23,921 bases of DNA from Ruminococcaceae bacterium UBA6364 (GTDB taxonomy: Bacteria > Bacillota > Clostridia > Oscillospirales > Acutalibacteraceae), in NCBI GenBank assembly GCA_002440045.1, contig DJRI01000174.1, positions 1 to 23,921 on the forward strand, written 5' to 3'. Below the pieces are notes generated by a model that saw nothing but the letters and a program-made list of their open reading frames with translations, had not been told where the DNA came from and did not search any database. This document shows, piece by piece, positions 1 through 7,130 of the stretch (position 1 is its first letter; each line of letters opens with the position of its first letter). The translations under genes and the position numbers were made by a program.

Positions 1-51
1 CACATCTATTTACAACGCAGATTCATAAGTGTGCACCGTCCTATTTTTTTG

Positions 52-80
52 TTGACAAGTTCGCTTTGATGTTATAAAAT
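52..80 (+). promoter_or_regulatory. Sigma-A type promoter of the citrate synthase unit
   Basis: A perfect -35 box TTGACA (52-57) is followed after 17 bases by TAAAAT (75-80) as -10 box. An overlapping TATAAA at 73-78 is an alternative. The start codon of citrate synthase is about 47 bases downstream, with the ribosome binding site AGGGAGGA at 113-120. No operator is evident. Confidence 0.75.
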
Positions 81-126
81 AATATGAATTATTATTTTAT
101 CTTATGACTTTAAGGGAGGAATCAAA

Positions 127-1542
127 ATGCCCACATATATCTCACCGATTCCTAACGAAGCGCTTGCCCCCCTTTGCAGGGAGCTTGAAAAATACAGCGC
201 AATTTCCCAGGATTATTTTGAAAGATTTGATGTAAAACGCGGGCTTCGCAATCGCGACGGCAGCGGCGTTATGGCAGGACTTACAAAGGTTTGCTCGGTC
301 GAGGGCTATTATATAGAAGACGGCGAAAGAATGCCCATAGAAGGCAGACTTACATACCGCGGAATGAACGTCAGCGAGATTGTTGACGGCTGCCGCAAAG
401 AGGACCGTTTCGGCTTTGAAGAGGTCGTGTGGCTTCTTTTGTTCGGCTCGCTTCCGACGGCAGAACAGCTTTCGGGGTTCAGGCGGCTTATCGCAGACTC
501 AAGAGAGCTTCCCGAGGACTTTATCGAAGATATGATAATGAAAGCGCCCTCGCCCGATATTATGAACAAGCTTCAGCGCTCGGTGCTTTCGCTTTATTCT
601 TACGATATGAATCCCGACGATATTTCAATCGAGAATGTTTTGCGCCAAAGCATTCAGCTTATAGCACAGCTCCCCACGATAATGACATATGCTTATCAGG
701 TAAAAAGACGTCATTATTATAAGAAGAGTATGTATATCCACCCGATTGTACCGGGTCAGTCCACAGCCGAAACAATACTTTACACAACGCGCTCAAACCG
801 CGAATTTACAGACGCCGAAGCAAAGCTTCTTGACATTTGCCTTATGCTTCACGCCGACCACGGCGGCGGCAACAACTCGGCTTTTGCAACGCGCGTGGTC
901 ACTTCAAGCGGAACCGACACATATGCCGCAATTTCTGCCGGCATAGGCTCGCTTAAAGGCCCCAGGCACGGCGGCGCAAACTTAAAGGTTGCCGAAATGA
1001 TGCGCTATTTGAAAGAGGACGTAAGCGACATTACAAACGAAGGGCAGGTTGCCGACTTTTTAAGAAGAGTAATAAATAAAGAAGCGGGCGACAGAAGCGG
1101 CCTTGTTTACGGAATGGGTCATGCGGTTTATACGCTTTCGGACCCGCGCCAGAAGATACTTAAAAGCGAGGCTCAAAAAATAGCCGATGAAAAGGGCTTT
1201 AGCGCAGAGCTCAGAGCGCTTGAGCTTATAGAAAAGCTCACGCCCGAAATTTTTGCCGAAGAAAAACACAACACAAAAAAGATTTGTGCCAACGTTGACC
1301 TTTATTCGGGGCTTATTTACGAAATGCTTAAAATACCGATGGACCTTTACACGCCGCTGTTTGCAATTGCGCGTGTTGCGGGTTGGTCGGCGCACCGCAT
1401 AGAGGAGCTTATAAGCGGCAACAGGGTGATAAGACCCGCTTATAAGAACGTGGGAACGCCCAAACAGTACATTCCTTTGGGCGAAAGAAAAGAGGGGGCA
1501 AGCACCTTCCTGCACGAGTATGTTCCGCTTGAAGAAAGATAA
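127..1542 (+). CDS. gltA: Citrate synthase (citrate/2-methylcitrate synthase family)
   Basis: This 471-residue cytoplasmic enzyme condenses oxaloacetate with acetyl-CoA to give citrate, the entry to the TCA-derived route to 2-oxoglutarate and glutamate. Family signatures are visible: the LHADHGGGNN segment (about 241-250), GPRHGGAN with His281, GMGHAVY with His332, and the catalytic Asp391 in NVDLYSG, followed by the arginine-containing RVIRPAY segment near 433-439. It is longer than the usual 370-430 residues because of an N-terminal extension, as in many clostridial members. The ATG at 127 follows AGGGAGGA with 6 bases of spacing. It leads a likely three-gene unit, since the next gene begins 18 bases downstream. 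A methylcitrate synthase role cannot be excluded from sequence, but no propionate-degradation genes are nearby. Confidence 0.95.
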   Translation: MPTYISPIPNEALAPLCRELEKYSAISQDYFERFDVKRGLRNRDGSGVMAGLTKVCSVEGYYIEDGERMPIEGRLTYRGMNVSEIVDGCRKEDRFGFEEVVWLLLFGSLPTAEQLSGFRRLIADSRELPEDFIEDMIMKAPSPDIMNKLQRSVLSLYSYDMNPDDISIENVLRQSIQLIAQLPTIMTYAYQVKRRHYYKKSMYIHPIVPGQSTAETILYTTRSNREFTDAEAKLLDICLMLHADHGGGNNSAFATRVVTSSGTDTYAAISAGIGSLKGPRHGGANLKVAEMMRYLKEDVSDITNEGQVADFLRRVINKEAGDRSGLVYGMGHAVYTLSDPRQKILKSEAQKIADEKGFSAELRALELIEKLTPEIFAEEKHNTKKICANVDLYSGLIYEMLKIPMDLYTPLFAIARVAGWSAHRIEELISGNRVIRPAYKNVGTPKQYIPLGERKEGASTFLHEYVPLEER

Positions 1543-1560
1543 CCGAAAGGCTTGACGATT

Positions 1561-3465
1561 ATGAAAAAATTAAAGGGTTCATTAAAGTCCGTAAAGATGA
1601 AATACCTTTTGTTTATGTATGCGGCGTCGCTTTTTATCCTTTTGCCGCTCAGGGTGTATCAGCTTCTTGCCGCTACAGAACGCCTTACGGGCTTCTTTGT
1701 AATCGGCGATAAAACGGGCTATGTTATTTACGGGCTGATTTTGCTGTTTGTTGTGTTGTTTTTGGCACTTAGCTTTTTAAGCCGCGAAGTGCCTTCGCCG
1801 AGGCTTAAAAGCGGCAAAAATATGCCGCTCGGCATTGCGGCACTCATATTTGCCGCAGGTCTTTTATATGACGTTTCAAGGTTTGTTGTCAAGGTGTATC
1901 CAGCAGGGGCCTCGGGAAGTGTGTTTTTCAGCGCTTTGAAGATGAATATTATAAACAGCACCCCGATTTTCAACATTCCCAAAATGCTTCTTGCCGTCAT
2001 AACAATTATATGGCTTGCGCTTTTTGCCGTCGGCAATTTCGGCGGTAAGTTTGATTATAAAAGATACAAGATTATTGCTCTTGCACCTGTCTTTTGGGCT
2101 GTAATAAGAACAATGTCATATCTTACGGACCCAATCAATTATTTCAACGTATCCGAAATTTTGTTTGAAATAGCGGCAAATGCATTTTTGGTGCTTTTCT
2201 TTTTGGCAGAGGCGCGCATATCAACGGGCGTGTTCTCGGTCGATTCAATGTGGGGCATATACGGCTACGGCTTTTCGGCGGCTGTTTTTATATCGCTTAT
2301 TACCGTTCCGCGTATAGTTGTTACGGTGTTAAACCGCCGCAATCCGCTCTCGTTTTCGTTTGAACCGGTCGATTTCGGCGCGCTTGTGTTTGTTCTTACA
2401 TACATTTTCGCTTCGTTCGGCATCGGGTTTGACGGCAGTGCAAAAGAGCGAAAGCTCATTTCCGAAATAGCCCTCCCCGAGGACGGCGCCGTTGTAAGAA
2501 AGGGCGACAACAGAAGACTTTCCGAGACGGTTGAAAATTCTGCCGCCGTTGTCGAAGCGCCCGAAACACACGGCATTTTTAAGGTCGAAGAAGAAATGTT
2601 TGAAATTGCCCGCGAAGAAGAGCCGAATGAAGCTGTGACTTTAGAAACGGGCGCAGAACCTGATGATTTCGGCGAGCTTTCCGAGAACGAAATACCCGAA
2701 GAAACGGAAGAAATAACTGCAGAAGCCGAAGAAGATGTTTCGGACGACGAAAGCGGCTTTGAAGAAAGCGGCTCGGCAGACGAGCTAGAAGAAGCAGAAG
2801 AAGCAAAAGAAACCGAAGCTTCAATAACAGACGAAGAAGTCGATGCCGAAAATGAGGACGGGGAAGAAGGCGTTTCTCTCATTTCCGACGAAGATGTTGA
2901 CGGCGAAGAAGAAAATGCCGTATCTAAAAGCTTTGACGGTGCAGACGACTTTGACGAAGAATACAGCGACGTTGAATCGTCCGACGAAAAAGCCGACATA
3001 ACCGACGAGCCGAATTTAAGCGGCGACAGCGCCGATGAAACAGACGGTGAGTTTTTGGGTGACGGCGAAAGCTTTTTTGCCGACAGCGGCGAGGACGAAG
3101 AAGAGTCCGGCGAAGCGGACGAGTCCGAGGAATCTGAAGACCCTGAAGTCCCCGACGATATTTCGGAAGAAGCCGACGGCAGCTTTGACGAAGAGACCGA
3201 CGAAGAAGTGAAAGCGGAGGAATACGGCTCTGCTTTAGAAGAGACGGCTCAGACAGAAGCCGATAAAGAATACGAATCCGAAAATGCTTTTGAAGAAACC
3301 GAAATTACCGATTTCGGCGGCGACTCGGAAGAAATGCCCGAAAACAGGAAAAAGCGCAAAAAAAGAGGCGGCTTTTTCAAAAGGAAAAAAGAAGACGACG
3401 ACAGCGACGAAGAGCAGATTTCTGCCGTTTCTCTTAAAGATATGAAGGCAAAAAAGAAACAGTAA
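1561..3465 (+). CDS. Polytopic membrane protein with long acidic Glu/Asp/Ser tail, unknown function
   Basis: I do not recognise a named family. The ATG at 1561 (634 residues) is preferred because GAAAGG at 1545-1550 lies 10 bases upstream; a TTG at 1552 in the same frame is only 1 base from it. Residues 1 to about 290 hold roughly seven or eight hydrophobic segments (for example 14-30, 53-73, 89-106, 142-160, 199-218, 233-250, 270-288). Residues from about 300 to 605 are almost entirely Glu, Asp, Ser, Ala and Gly and should be disordered and strongly negative. The last ~30 residues switch to a basic cluster (RKKRKKRGGFFKRKK) and then another acidic patch. The gene lies 18 bases after citrate synthase and 14 bases before a permease gene, so co-transcription is likely. 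The repetitive GAA/GAC codons make the DNA from about 2590 to 3330 low-complexity. Confidence 0.8.
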   Translation: MKKLKGSLKSVKMKYLLFMYAASLFILLPLRVYQLLAATERLTGFFVIGDKTGYVIYGLILLFVVLFLALSFLSREVPSPRLKSGKNMPLGIAALIFAAGLLYDVSRFVVKVYPAGASGSVFFSALKMNIINSTPIFNIPKMLLAVITIIWLALFAVGNFGGKFDYKRYKIIALAPVFWAVIRTMSYLTDPINYFNVSEILFEIAANAFLVLFFLAEARISTGVFSVDSMWGIYGYGFSAAVFISLITVPRIVVTVLNRRNPLSFSFEPVDFGALVFVLTYIFASFGIGFDGSAKERKLISEIALPEDGAVVRKGDNRRLSETVENSAAVVEAPETHGIFKVEEEMFEIAREEEPNEAVTLETGAEPDDFGELSENEIPEETEEITAEAEEDVSDDESGFEESGSADELEEAEEAKETEASITDEEVDAENEDGEEGVSLISDEDVDGEEENAVSKSFDGADDFDEEYSDVESSDEKADITDEPNLSGDSADETDGEFLGDGESFFADSGEDEEESGEADESEESEDPEVPDDISEEADGSFDEETDEEVKAEEYGSALEETAQTEADKEYESENAFEETEITDFGGDSEEMPENRKKRKKRGGFFKRKKEDDDSDEEQISAVSLKDMKAKKKQ

Positions 3466-3479
3466 ACCGAGGGTCGCCT

Positions 3480-4403
3480 ATGTTTTTTGATAATATGTGG
3501 ATTGCCGCGCGGCAGGTCCTTGTGCTTTATCTGATTGTGGCGGTCGGCTTTGCGGTCGACCGTCTCGGCGTTTTTAAACAAAAAACGGCACAGCATTCAA
3601 ACGATTTGCTGTTTTTCATAACAACCCCCGCAACAATCATCAAGTCGTTTATTCTTATGGATTTCACAAAAGACTCGGCGGGTGCTCTTTTAAAGGCGTT
3701 TTTGCTTATGAGCCTTACAATAATTGTGGGAATCATAATCGCACTGCCGTTTTTTAACAAAAATAAAAACAGCGCCGTTTATAAATACGCCGTAAGCTAC
3801 GGCAATATGGGGTATATGGCGCTGCCGCTTTGCGAAGCGCTTTTGGGCGAGCGGGGCGTTTTTTACTGCTCTGCCGGTGTTGCCGCGTTTAATATTATTT
3901 CGTTTACGCACGGCGTGTGGCTTATGACCCGCGACAAAAAAGAAAAGTTTTTCAGCCCGAAAAAGCTTATTTTAAATCCGGGAATGATTTCGCTTATTAT
4001 CGGCCTGCCGCTGTTCTTTTTCGGCATAAAACCGCCCGAAACGGTAATGACGGCGCTTTCTCACATAGCAAACCTAAACACACCGCTTGCAATGCTGTAC
4101 CTCGGAACTTATATTGCAAATACTGATATAAAAAATATGTTTTCGTCCTACGAAAATTATCTCGCCTCGTTTTTAAAGCTTGCCGCTCTGCCGCTTTTAA
4201 TGCTTTTGATTTTTAAACTTATGGGTGTTTCGGGCGAGCTTCTTACGGCTCTTATAATATCGGCTTCTGCGCCGAGCGCAAACAACACCGTAATGTTTTC
4301 GGCAAAATACGGCAAGGATATAGGCGCCGCTTCAAAAGAGGTTGCGTTCTGTTCGCTTGTTTCAGTTATTACAATACCTGTTATGATTGCTTTGAGCATA
4401 TAA
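3480..4403 (+). CDS. AEC (auxin efflux carrier) family transporter
   Basis: This 307-residue integral membrane protein resembles bacterial AEC permeases, some of which (such as malate permeases) carry organic acids. It starts with an amphipathic N-terminus and shows about ten hydrophobic segments in two halves. Family-like stretches include the N-terminal VLVLYLIVAVGFAVDRLGVF, YGNMGYMALPLCEALLG in the middle, and SASAPSANNTVMFSAKYG near the C-terminus, where AEC proteins carry a conserved Ala/Pro/Asn crossover region. The ATG at 3480 has a weak upstream purine stretch (CGAGGG). It is the last gene of the citrate synthase unit, so transport of a TCA-related acid is a reasonable guess. The substrate cannot be read from sequence. 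No strong terminator follows. Confidence 0.88.
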   Translation: MFFDNMWIAARQVLVLYLIVAVGFAVDRLGVFKQKTAQHSNDLLFFITTPATIIKSFILMDFTKDSAGALLKAFLLMSLTIIVGIIIALPFFNKNKNSAVYKYAVSYGNMGYMALPLCEALLGERGVFYCSAGVAAFNIISFTHGVWLMTRDKKEKFFSPKKLILNPGMISLIIGLPLFFFGIKPPETVMTALSHIANLNTPLAMLYLGTYIANTDIKNMFSSYENYLASFLKLAALPLLMLLIFKLMGVSGELLTALIISASAPSANNTVMFSAKYGKDIGAASKEVAFCSLVSVITIPVMIALSI

Positions 4404-4442
4404 ATAACCGAATGAAAATGTTGTCAAACTTGCAATATTGTA

Positions 4443-4471
4443 TTGTAAAGACAGAAAAAATATTTTATAAT
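4443..4471 (+). promoter_or_regulatory. Promoter of the darA-holB-ricT unit
   Basis: TTGTAA (4443-4448) is separated by 17 bases from a perfect TATAAT (4466-4471). It lies about 52 bases upstream of the darA start codon and just downstream of the AEC transporter gene. Confidence 0.7.
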
Positions 4472-4485
4472 ATAAAAGGAAAATT

Positions 4486-4505
4486 TGCGGCGCAAAGCCG
4501 CCGCA
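4486..4505 (+). other. Hairpin in the darA 5' leader, next to the ribosome binding site
   Basis: TGCGGCG (4486-4492) and CGCCGCA (4499-4505) form a 7-bp GC-rich stem with a 6-base loop. The stem ends 5 bases before the GGAG of the ribosome binding site at 4511. It is the only GC-rich stretch in an AT-rich leader. It could stabilise the transcript or modulate initiation; the function is inferred. Confidence 0.5.
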
Positions 4506-4522
4506 TAAAAGGAGAAATATAT

Positions 4523-4849
4523 ATGAAGCTTATAATCGGTATCGTAAACAGTGACGATTCGTCATATCTTATTTCGGAAATAACAAGAGCGTCGTTTCAG
4601 GCGACAAAGCTTTCAACCTCGGGCGGCTTTTTAAAGGCGGGCAACGTTACCGTGCTTGTCGGCGTAGAAGACGACAAGGTTGACGATGTTATTTCTATTT
4701 TCAGCGATTGCTGTTCAAGAAGAACGCAGATGGTTCCCACAACGCCTCCGTTTATAGGCGAGGGCTTTGTAAGCACCGCTCCCGTTGAAATTACAATAGG
4801 CGGCGCAACCATATTTGTCGTTGACGTTGATAAGTTTGTTAAATTATGA
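4523..4849 (+). CDS. darA: Cyclic-di-AMP receptor, PII-like (DarA/PstA family)
   Basis: This 108-residue cytoplasmic signalling protein binds c-di-AMP as a trimer with a PII-like fold (established for the family in Bacillus, Listeria and Staphylococcus). Matching features are the N-terminal MKLIIGIVNSDD strand, the TKLSTSGGFLKAGNVTVLVGVED segment (the family's Thr-Ser-Gly-Gly-Phe-Leu motif, part of the ligand pocket), and the C-terminal GGATIFVVDVDKF strand. The start at 4523 was chosen over an upstream in-frame ATG at 4412 because GGAG at 4511 is well placed and the family's N-terminus begins exactly here. It overlaps holB by ATGA, so the two are translationally coupled. The same neighbours (yaaQ, holB, yaaT) occur in Bacillus subtilis, where yaaR lies between yaaQ and holB; yaaR is absent here. 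Confidence 0.93.
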   Translation: MKLIIGIVNSDDSSYLISEITRASFQATKLSTSGGFLKAGNVTVLVGVEDDKVDDVISIFSDCCSRRTQMVPTTPPFIGEGFVSTAPVEITIGGATIFVVDVDKFVKL

Positions 4850-5712
4850 GTTTTGAAGGCTTCGGCGGCGCGCCCGATAAAGAAAAAGCCGCGCTGTCCG
4901 CAGGGCTTTCTCACGCGGTGCTTATTTGCGGCGGAACGGAAGAGGAGCGCAATAAAAAAGCGCTTTATATTGCAAAAACCGCCGTTTGCAGTGATAAAAA
5001 AGACGCTCCGTGCGGCGTGTGCCGCTCGTGCAGAAAAGCAGACGAGGGCGTTCACCCCGATATTATCATTGTGAAAAGGCCCAAAGATAAAAAGTTTTTT
5101 CAAAAAGATGCAATAAAGGCGGTTGTCGAAAACGCCTACATAACGCCCAACGAAGCGGACGTAAAAGTATTTGTGATAGAAGAAATGCAGTATATGACCG
5201 AAGAGTGTCAGAACGTTCTTTTAAAAATACTTGAAGAGCCGCCGTCATACACATCGTTTGTGCTCACTTCGTCAAATGCAAACGCGGTTATAAAAACCGT
5301 GCTTTCAAGAGTTACAAAAATAAAGCTTTCTGCGTCATACGAGGCAGACGCTTTTTCGGACAAAGCAACCGAAATTGTGAAAAATACGCTTTCGGCGCTG
5401 ACGTCGACTTTTGAATTTGACGTTATTGCGGCACTCTCGCCGACGGACGGCGACAAAACGCTTATGTCAGAGGTGCTTTCGCTTTTGTGCATTGCTTTAA
5501 GAGACGCGCTTTCTTTAAAATACGGCGCAAAGCCCCTTGAAAAAAGGCTTGAAAACGAAACGCATGCATTAAGCGCTCTGCCCGCAGAACGGCTTCTTTC
5601 TATGTATGACGTTTCAAGCGAGCTTTTAAAGCTTTGCGAAAGCTATCCGAATTACACGCTTCTTTCGGCAGTGCTTTCGGCGCGCTTAAAAGCATGCGGG
5701 GAGGCAAAATAA
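4846..5712 (+). CDS. holB: DNA polymerase III delta' subunit
   Basis: This 288-residue protein should be the delta' subunit of the clamp loader, which helps load the beta sliding clamp during replication. It shows the zinc-binding cysteines of clamp-loader AAA+ proteins (Cys48, Cys56, Cys59, Cys62), a degenerate Walker A region (ICGGTEEERNKKA, no GKT, as expected for delta', which does not hydrolyse ATP), the strongly conserved NVLLKILEEPPSYTSF segment (about 123-138), and the LSRVTKI sensor region near 153-159. The start ATG at 4846 overlaps the darA stop. A dnaX (gamma/tau) assignment is unlikely because the ATP-binding lysine is missing and the protein is short. Confidence 0.93.
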   Translation: MSFEGFGGAPDKEKAALSAGLSHAVLICGGTEEERNKKALYIAKTAVCSDKKDAPCGVCRSCRKADEGVHPDIIIVKRPKDKKFFQKDAIKAVVENAYITPNEADVKVFVIEEMQYMTEECQNVLLKILEEPPSYTSFVLTSSNANAVIKTVLSRVTKIKLSASYEADAFSDKATEIVKNTLSALTSTFEFDVIAALSPTDGDKTLMSEVLSLLCIALRDALSLKYGAKPLEKRLENETHALSALPAERLLSMYDVSSELLKLCESYPNYTLLSAVLSARLKACGEAK

Positions 5713-5714
5713 TT

Positions 5715-5733
5715 GCCGATTTAAAAAATCGGC
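5715..5733 (+). other. Small hairpin between holB and ricT
   Basis: GCCGATTT (5715-5722) and AAATCGGC (5726-5733) form an 8-bp stem with a 3-base loop, starting 2 bases after the holB stop. No uridine run follows, so it is more likely an RNA-processing or stabilising hairpin than a terminator. ricT has its own good ribosome binding site (TCGGAGGA, 5761-5768). Confidence 0.4.
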
Positions 5734-5777
5734 GGTTATTCGGCGCGGAAAATTAACGAATCGGAGGATTAAAATAT

Positions 5778-6641
5778 ATGGCAGAGGTTGTCGGAGTAAG
5801 GTTTAAAGAGGTCGGAAAGATATATTATTTCGACCCCGACCTTAAAAAGTTGAAAAAAGGCGACCGCGTTATTGTTGAGACCGCAAGGGGAATCGAATGC
5901 GGCGAGGTTGCGCTTGAAAACCGCGACGTCTCGGAAGATGAAATAATGCACCCCTTAAAGCCGATAATAAGGCTTGCCTGCGAAGACGATATTAAAATCG
6001 CCGAGCAGAACAGAAAAAAAGAAGCCGAGGCTTTTTCGGTTTGCGAAAAGAAAATAGAAGAGCTGGGGCTTGATATGAAGCTTGTCGGCGTTGAGTGCAC
6101 GTTTGACGGCAGTAAAATGCTTTTCTATTTCACTGCCGACGGCAGGGTCGATTTCAGAGAGCTTGTTAAAAATCTCGCGTACGTTTACCGTACCAGAATC
6201 GAAATGCGCCAGATAGGCGTCCGCGACGAGTCAAAAATGCTCGGCGGTTTCGGAATATGCGGCAGACCGTTTTGTTGTTCTCAGTTTTTGGGCGATTTTC
6301 ACCCCGTCTCAATAAAAATGGCAAAAGAGCAGGGTTTGTCGCTCAACCCCGGAAAAATCAGCGGAACATGCGGCAGACTTATGTGCTGCTTAAAATACGA
6401 GCAGGATTCTTACGAGCATCTTTTAAGAGTTACGCCCAAGGTCGGCGCAATAGTAAAGACGCCCGAGGGCAACGGCACGGTTATAGAAAACAACCTGCTT
6501 ACGGGTATGCTCAAGGTTACGCTTGAACGCCGCCCCGAAGCCGCGCCCGCTACATATCACAGGCACGACGTCAAGCTCATAAGAGACGGCAAAATCACCA
6601 TAAACAAGAGCGAGCTTGACGCTCTTAAGGGAATGGAATAA
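5778..6641 (+). CDS. ricT: RicT/YaaT family protein (PSP1 domain, Fe-S ligating)
   Basis: This 287-residue protein belongs to the PSP1-domain YaaT/RicT family. In Bacillus subtilis RicT forms a complex with RicA and RicF that carries [4Fe-4S] clusters and acts in RNA processing with RNase Y, with effects on sporulation, competence and biofilm formation. The family cysteine pattern is intact: CGRPFCC (Cys161, Cys166, Cys167) and CGRLMCC (Cys198, Cys203, Cys204), with SLNPGKISGTCGRLMCCLKY as the signature stretch. The start at 5778 follows TCGGAGGA with good spacing. It lies 65 bases after holB, the same order as in Bacillus. No ricA or ricF homologue is in the window. Confidence 0.92.
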   Translation: MAEVVGVRFKEVGKIYYFDPDLKKLKKGDRVIVETARGIECGEVALENRDVSEDEIMHPLKPIIRLACEDDIKIAEQNRKKEAEAFSVCEKKIEELGLDMKLVGVECTFDGSKMLFYFTADGRVDFRELVKNLAYVYRTRIEMRQIGVRDESKMLGGFGICGRPFCCSQFLGDFHPVSIKMAKEQGLSLNPGKISGTCGRLMCCLKYEQDSYEHLLRVTPKVGAIVKTPEGNGTVIENNLLTGMLKVTLERRPEAAPATYHRHDVKLIRDGKITINKSELDALKGME

Positions 6642-6669
6642 AAAATTCAAAATTTTCTATTGAATTTTT
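6641..6669 (+). terminator. AT-rich terminator-like hairpin after ricT
   Basis: AAAAATTCAA (6641-6650) and TTGAATTTTT (6660-6669) form a perfect 10-bp inverted repeat with a 9-base loop, right at the ricT stop codon. The 3' arm ends in five T's. The stem is weak (only two G-C pairs), and the 3' arm overlaps the -35 box of the ferredoxin promoter, so termination may be partial. Confidence 0.45.
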
Positions 6670-6687
6670 GATTATATGTGTTACAAT
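6660..6687 (+). promoter_or_regulatory. Promoter of the ferredoxin gene
   Basis: TTGAAT (6660-6665), 16 bases, then TACAAT (6682-6687). The start codon is 30 bases downstream. AAAGGAGGT at 6701-6709, a nearly complete complement to the 16S rRNA 3' end, gives a 7-base spacing to the ATG. Confidence 0.65.
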
Positions 6688-6716
6688 AAAGCAAAATCCA
6701 AAAGGAGGTTAAGAAC

Positions 6717-6887
6717 ATGGCATACAAAATTTCAGACGCTTGCATTTCTTGCGGCGCTTGTGCAGCAGAGTGCCCCGTAGAGGCTATCTCCGCAGGTGAC
6801 TCTCAGTACGTTATCGACGCAGACACCTGCATCGAGTGCGGCGCATGCGCATCTGTTTGCCCCGTAGAAGCTCCTGCTCAGGACTGA
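6717..6887 (+). CDS. 2[4Fe-4S] ferredoxin, clostridial type
   Basis: This 56-residue protein is a low-potential electron carrier. It has two cluster motifs: CISCGACAAECP (cysteines 9, 12, 15, 19) and CIECGACASVCP (cysteines 38, 41, 44, 48), the classic duplicated ferredoxin fold. Its length matches clostridial ferredoxins that serve hydrogenase, pyruvate:ferredoxin oxidoreductase and related enzymes. The gene is monocistronic: its own promoter lies upstream and a strong terminator follows. Codon use differs from the neighbours (ATC for Ile, GTA/GTT for Val, TCT/TCC for Ser, GCA/GCT for Ala), as expected for a very highly expressed protein. It is too short for many length-filtered gene predictions. 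Confidence 0.96.
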   Translation: MAYKISDACISCGACAAECPVEAISAGDSQYVIDADTCIECGACASVCPVEAPAQD

Positions 6888-6925
6888 TTAAAGCCCAAGG
6901 CATTTTGGAATGCGTTTTTAACAGC

Positions 6926-6980
6926 AACGGCTGTAAGGTCAAGGCTTGTGCCTTTGACTTTGCAGCCGTTTTTCCTTTTT
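6926..6980 (+). terminator. Rho-independent terminator of the ferredoxin gene
   Basis: AACGGCTG (6926-6933) pairs with CAGCCGTT (6963-6970). The stem continues inward with AAGGTCAAGGC against GCCTTTGACTT, with one-base bulges. A T-rich tail (TTTCCTTTTT, 6971-6980) follows. This should end the ferredoxin transcript cleanly. Confidence 0.85.
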
Positions 6981-7038
6981 AAGGACCTTTTTCCGCTTTT
7001 TAAATATTAAAAAATTTAAAAATTTAAGCCGATACTAT

Positions 7039-7066
7039 TTGTTTTTGCTGTAAGGTATGTTATAAT
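7039..7066 (+). promoter_or_regulatory. Candidate promoter for the 7131-17117 gene run
   Basis: TTGTTT (7039-7044), 16 bases, then a perfect TATAAT (7061-7066). It sits in an AT-rich gap between the ferredoxin terminator and the flavodoxin-like gene. No clear Zur-type dyad is visible next to it. If no other promoter exists, it would drive the zinc importer and the mre genes too. Confidence 0.6.
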
Positions 7067-7130
7067 TCTTATAACTATGGATTAGTATGAAGTTTAATCA
7101 GCGGTTAATGGGAAAAACAGGTGGTGCGCC

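Noticed and set aside
1060..1515. Minus-strand open frame inside citrate synthase
   Set aside because: It lies fully within a strongly conserved enzyme gene and its translation shows no recognisable domain.
2265..2999. Long minus-strand open frame, serine-rich, opposite the acidic tail
   Set aside because: It is the reverse complement of GAA/GAC-rich codons, which read as Ser/Phe/Leu runs. It has no ribosome binding site or family match, so it is a compositional shadow.
4412..4522. Extended N-terminus for the c-di-AMP receptor from the upstream ATG at 4412
   Set aside because: The stretch covers the promoter and leader hairpin, it has no ribosome binding site, and family members start at the MKLIIGIVN position.
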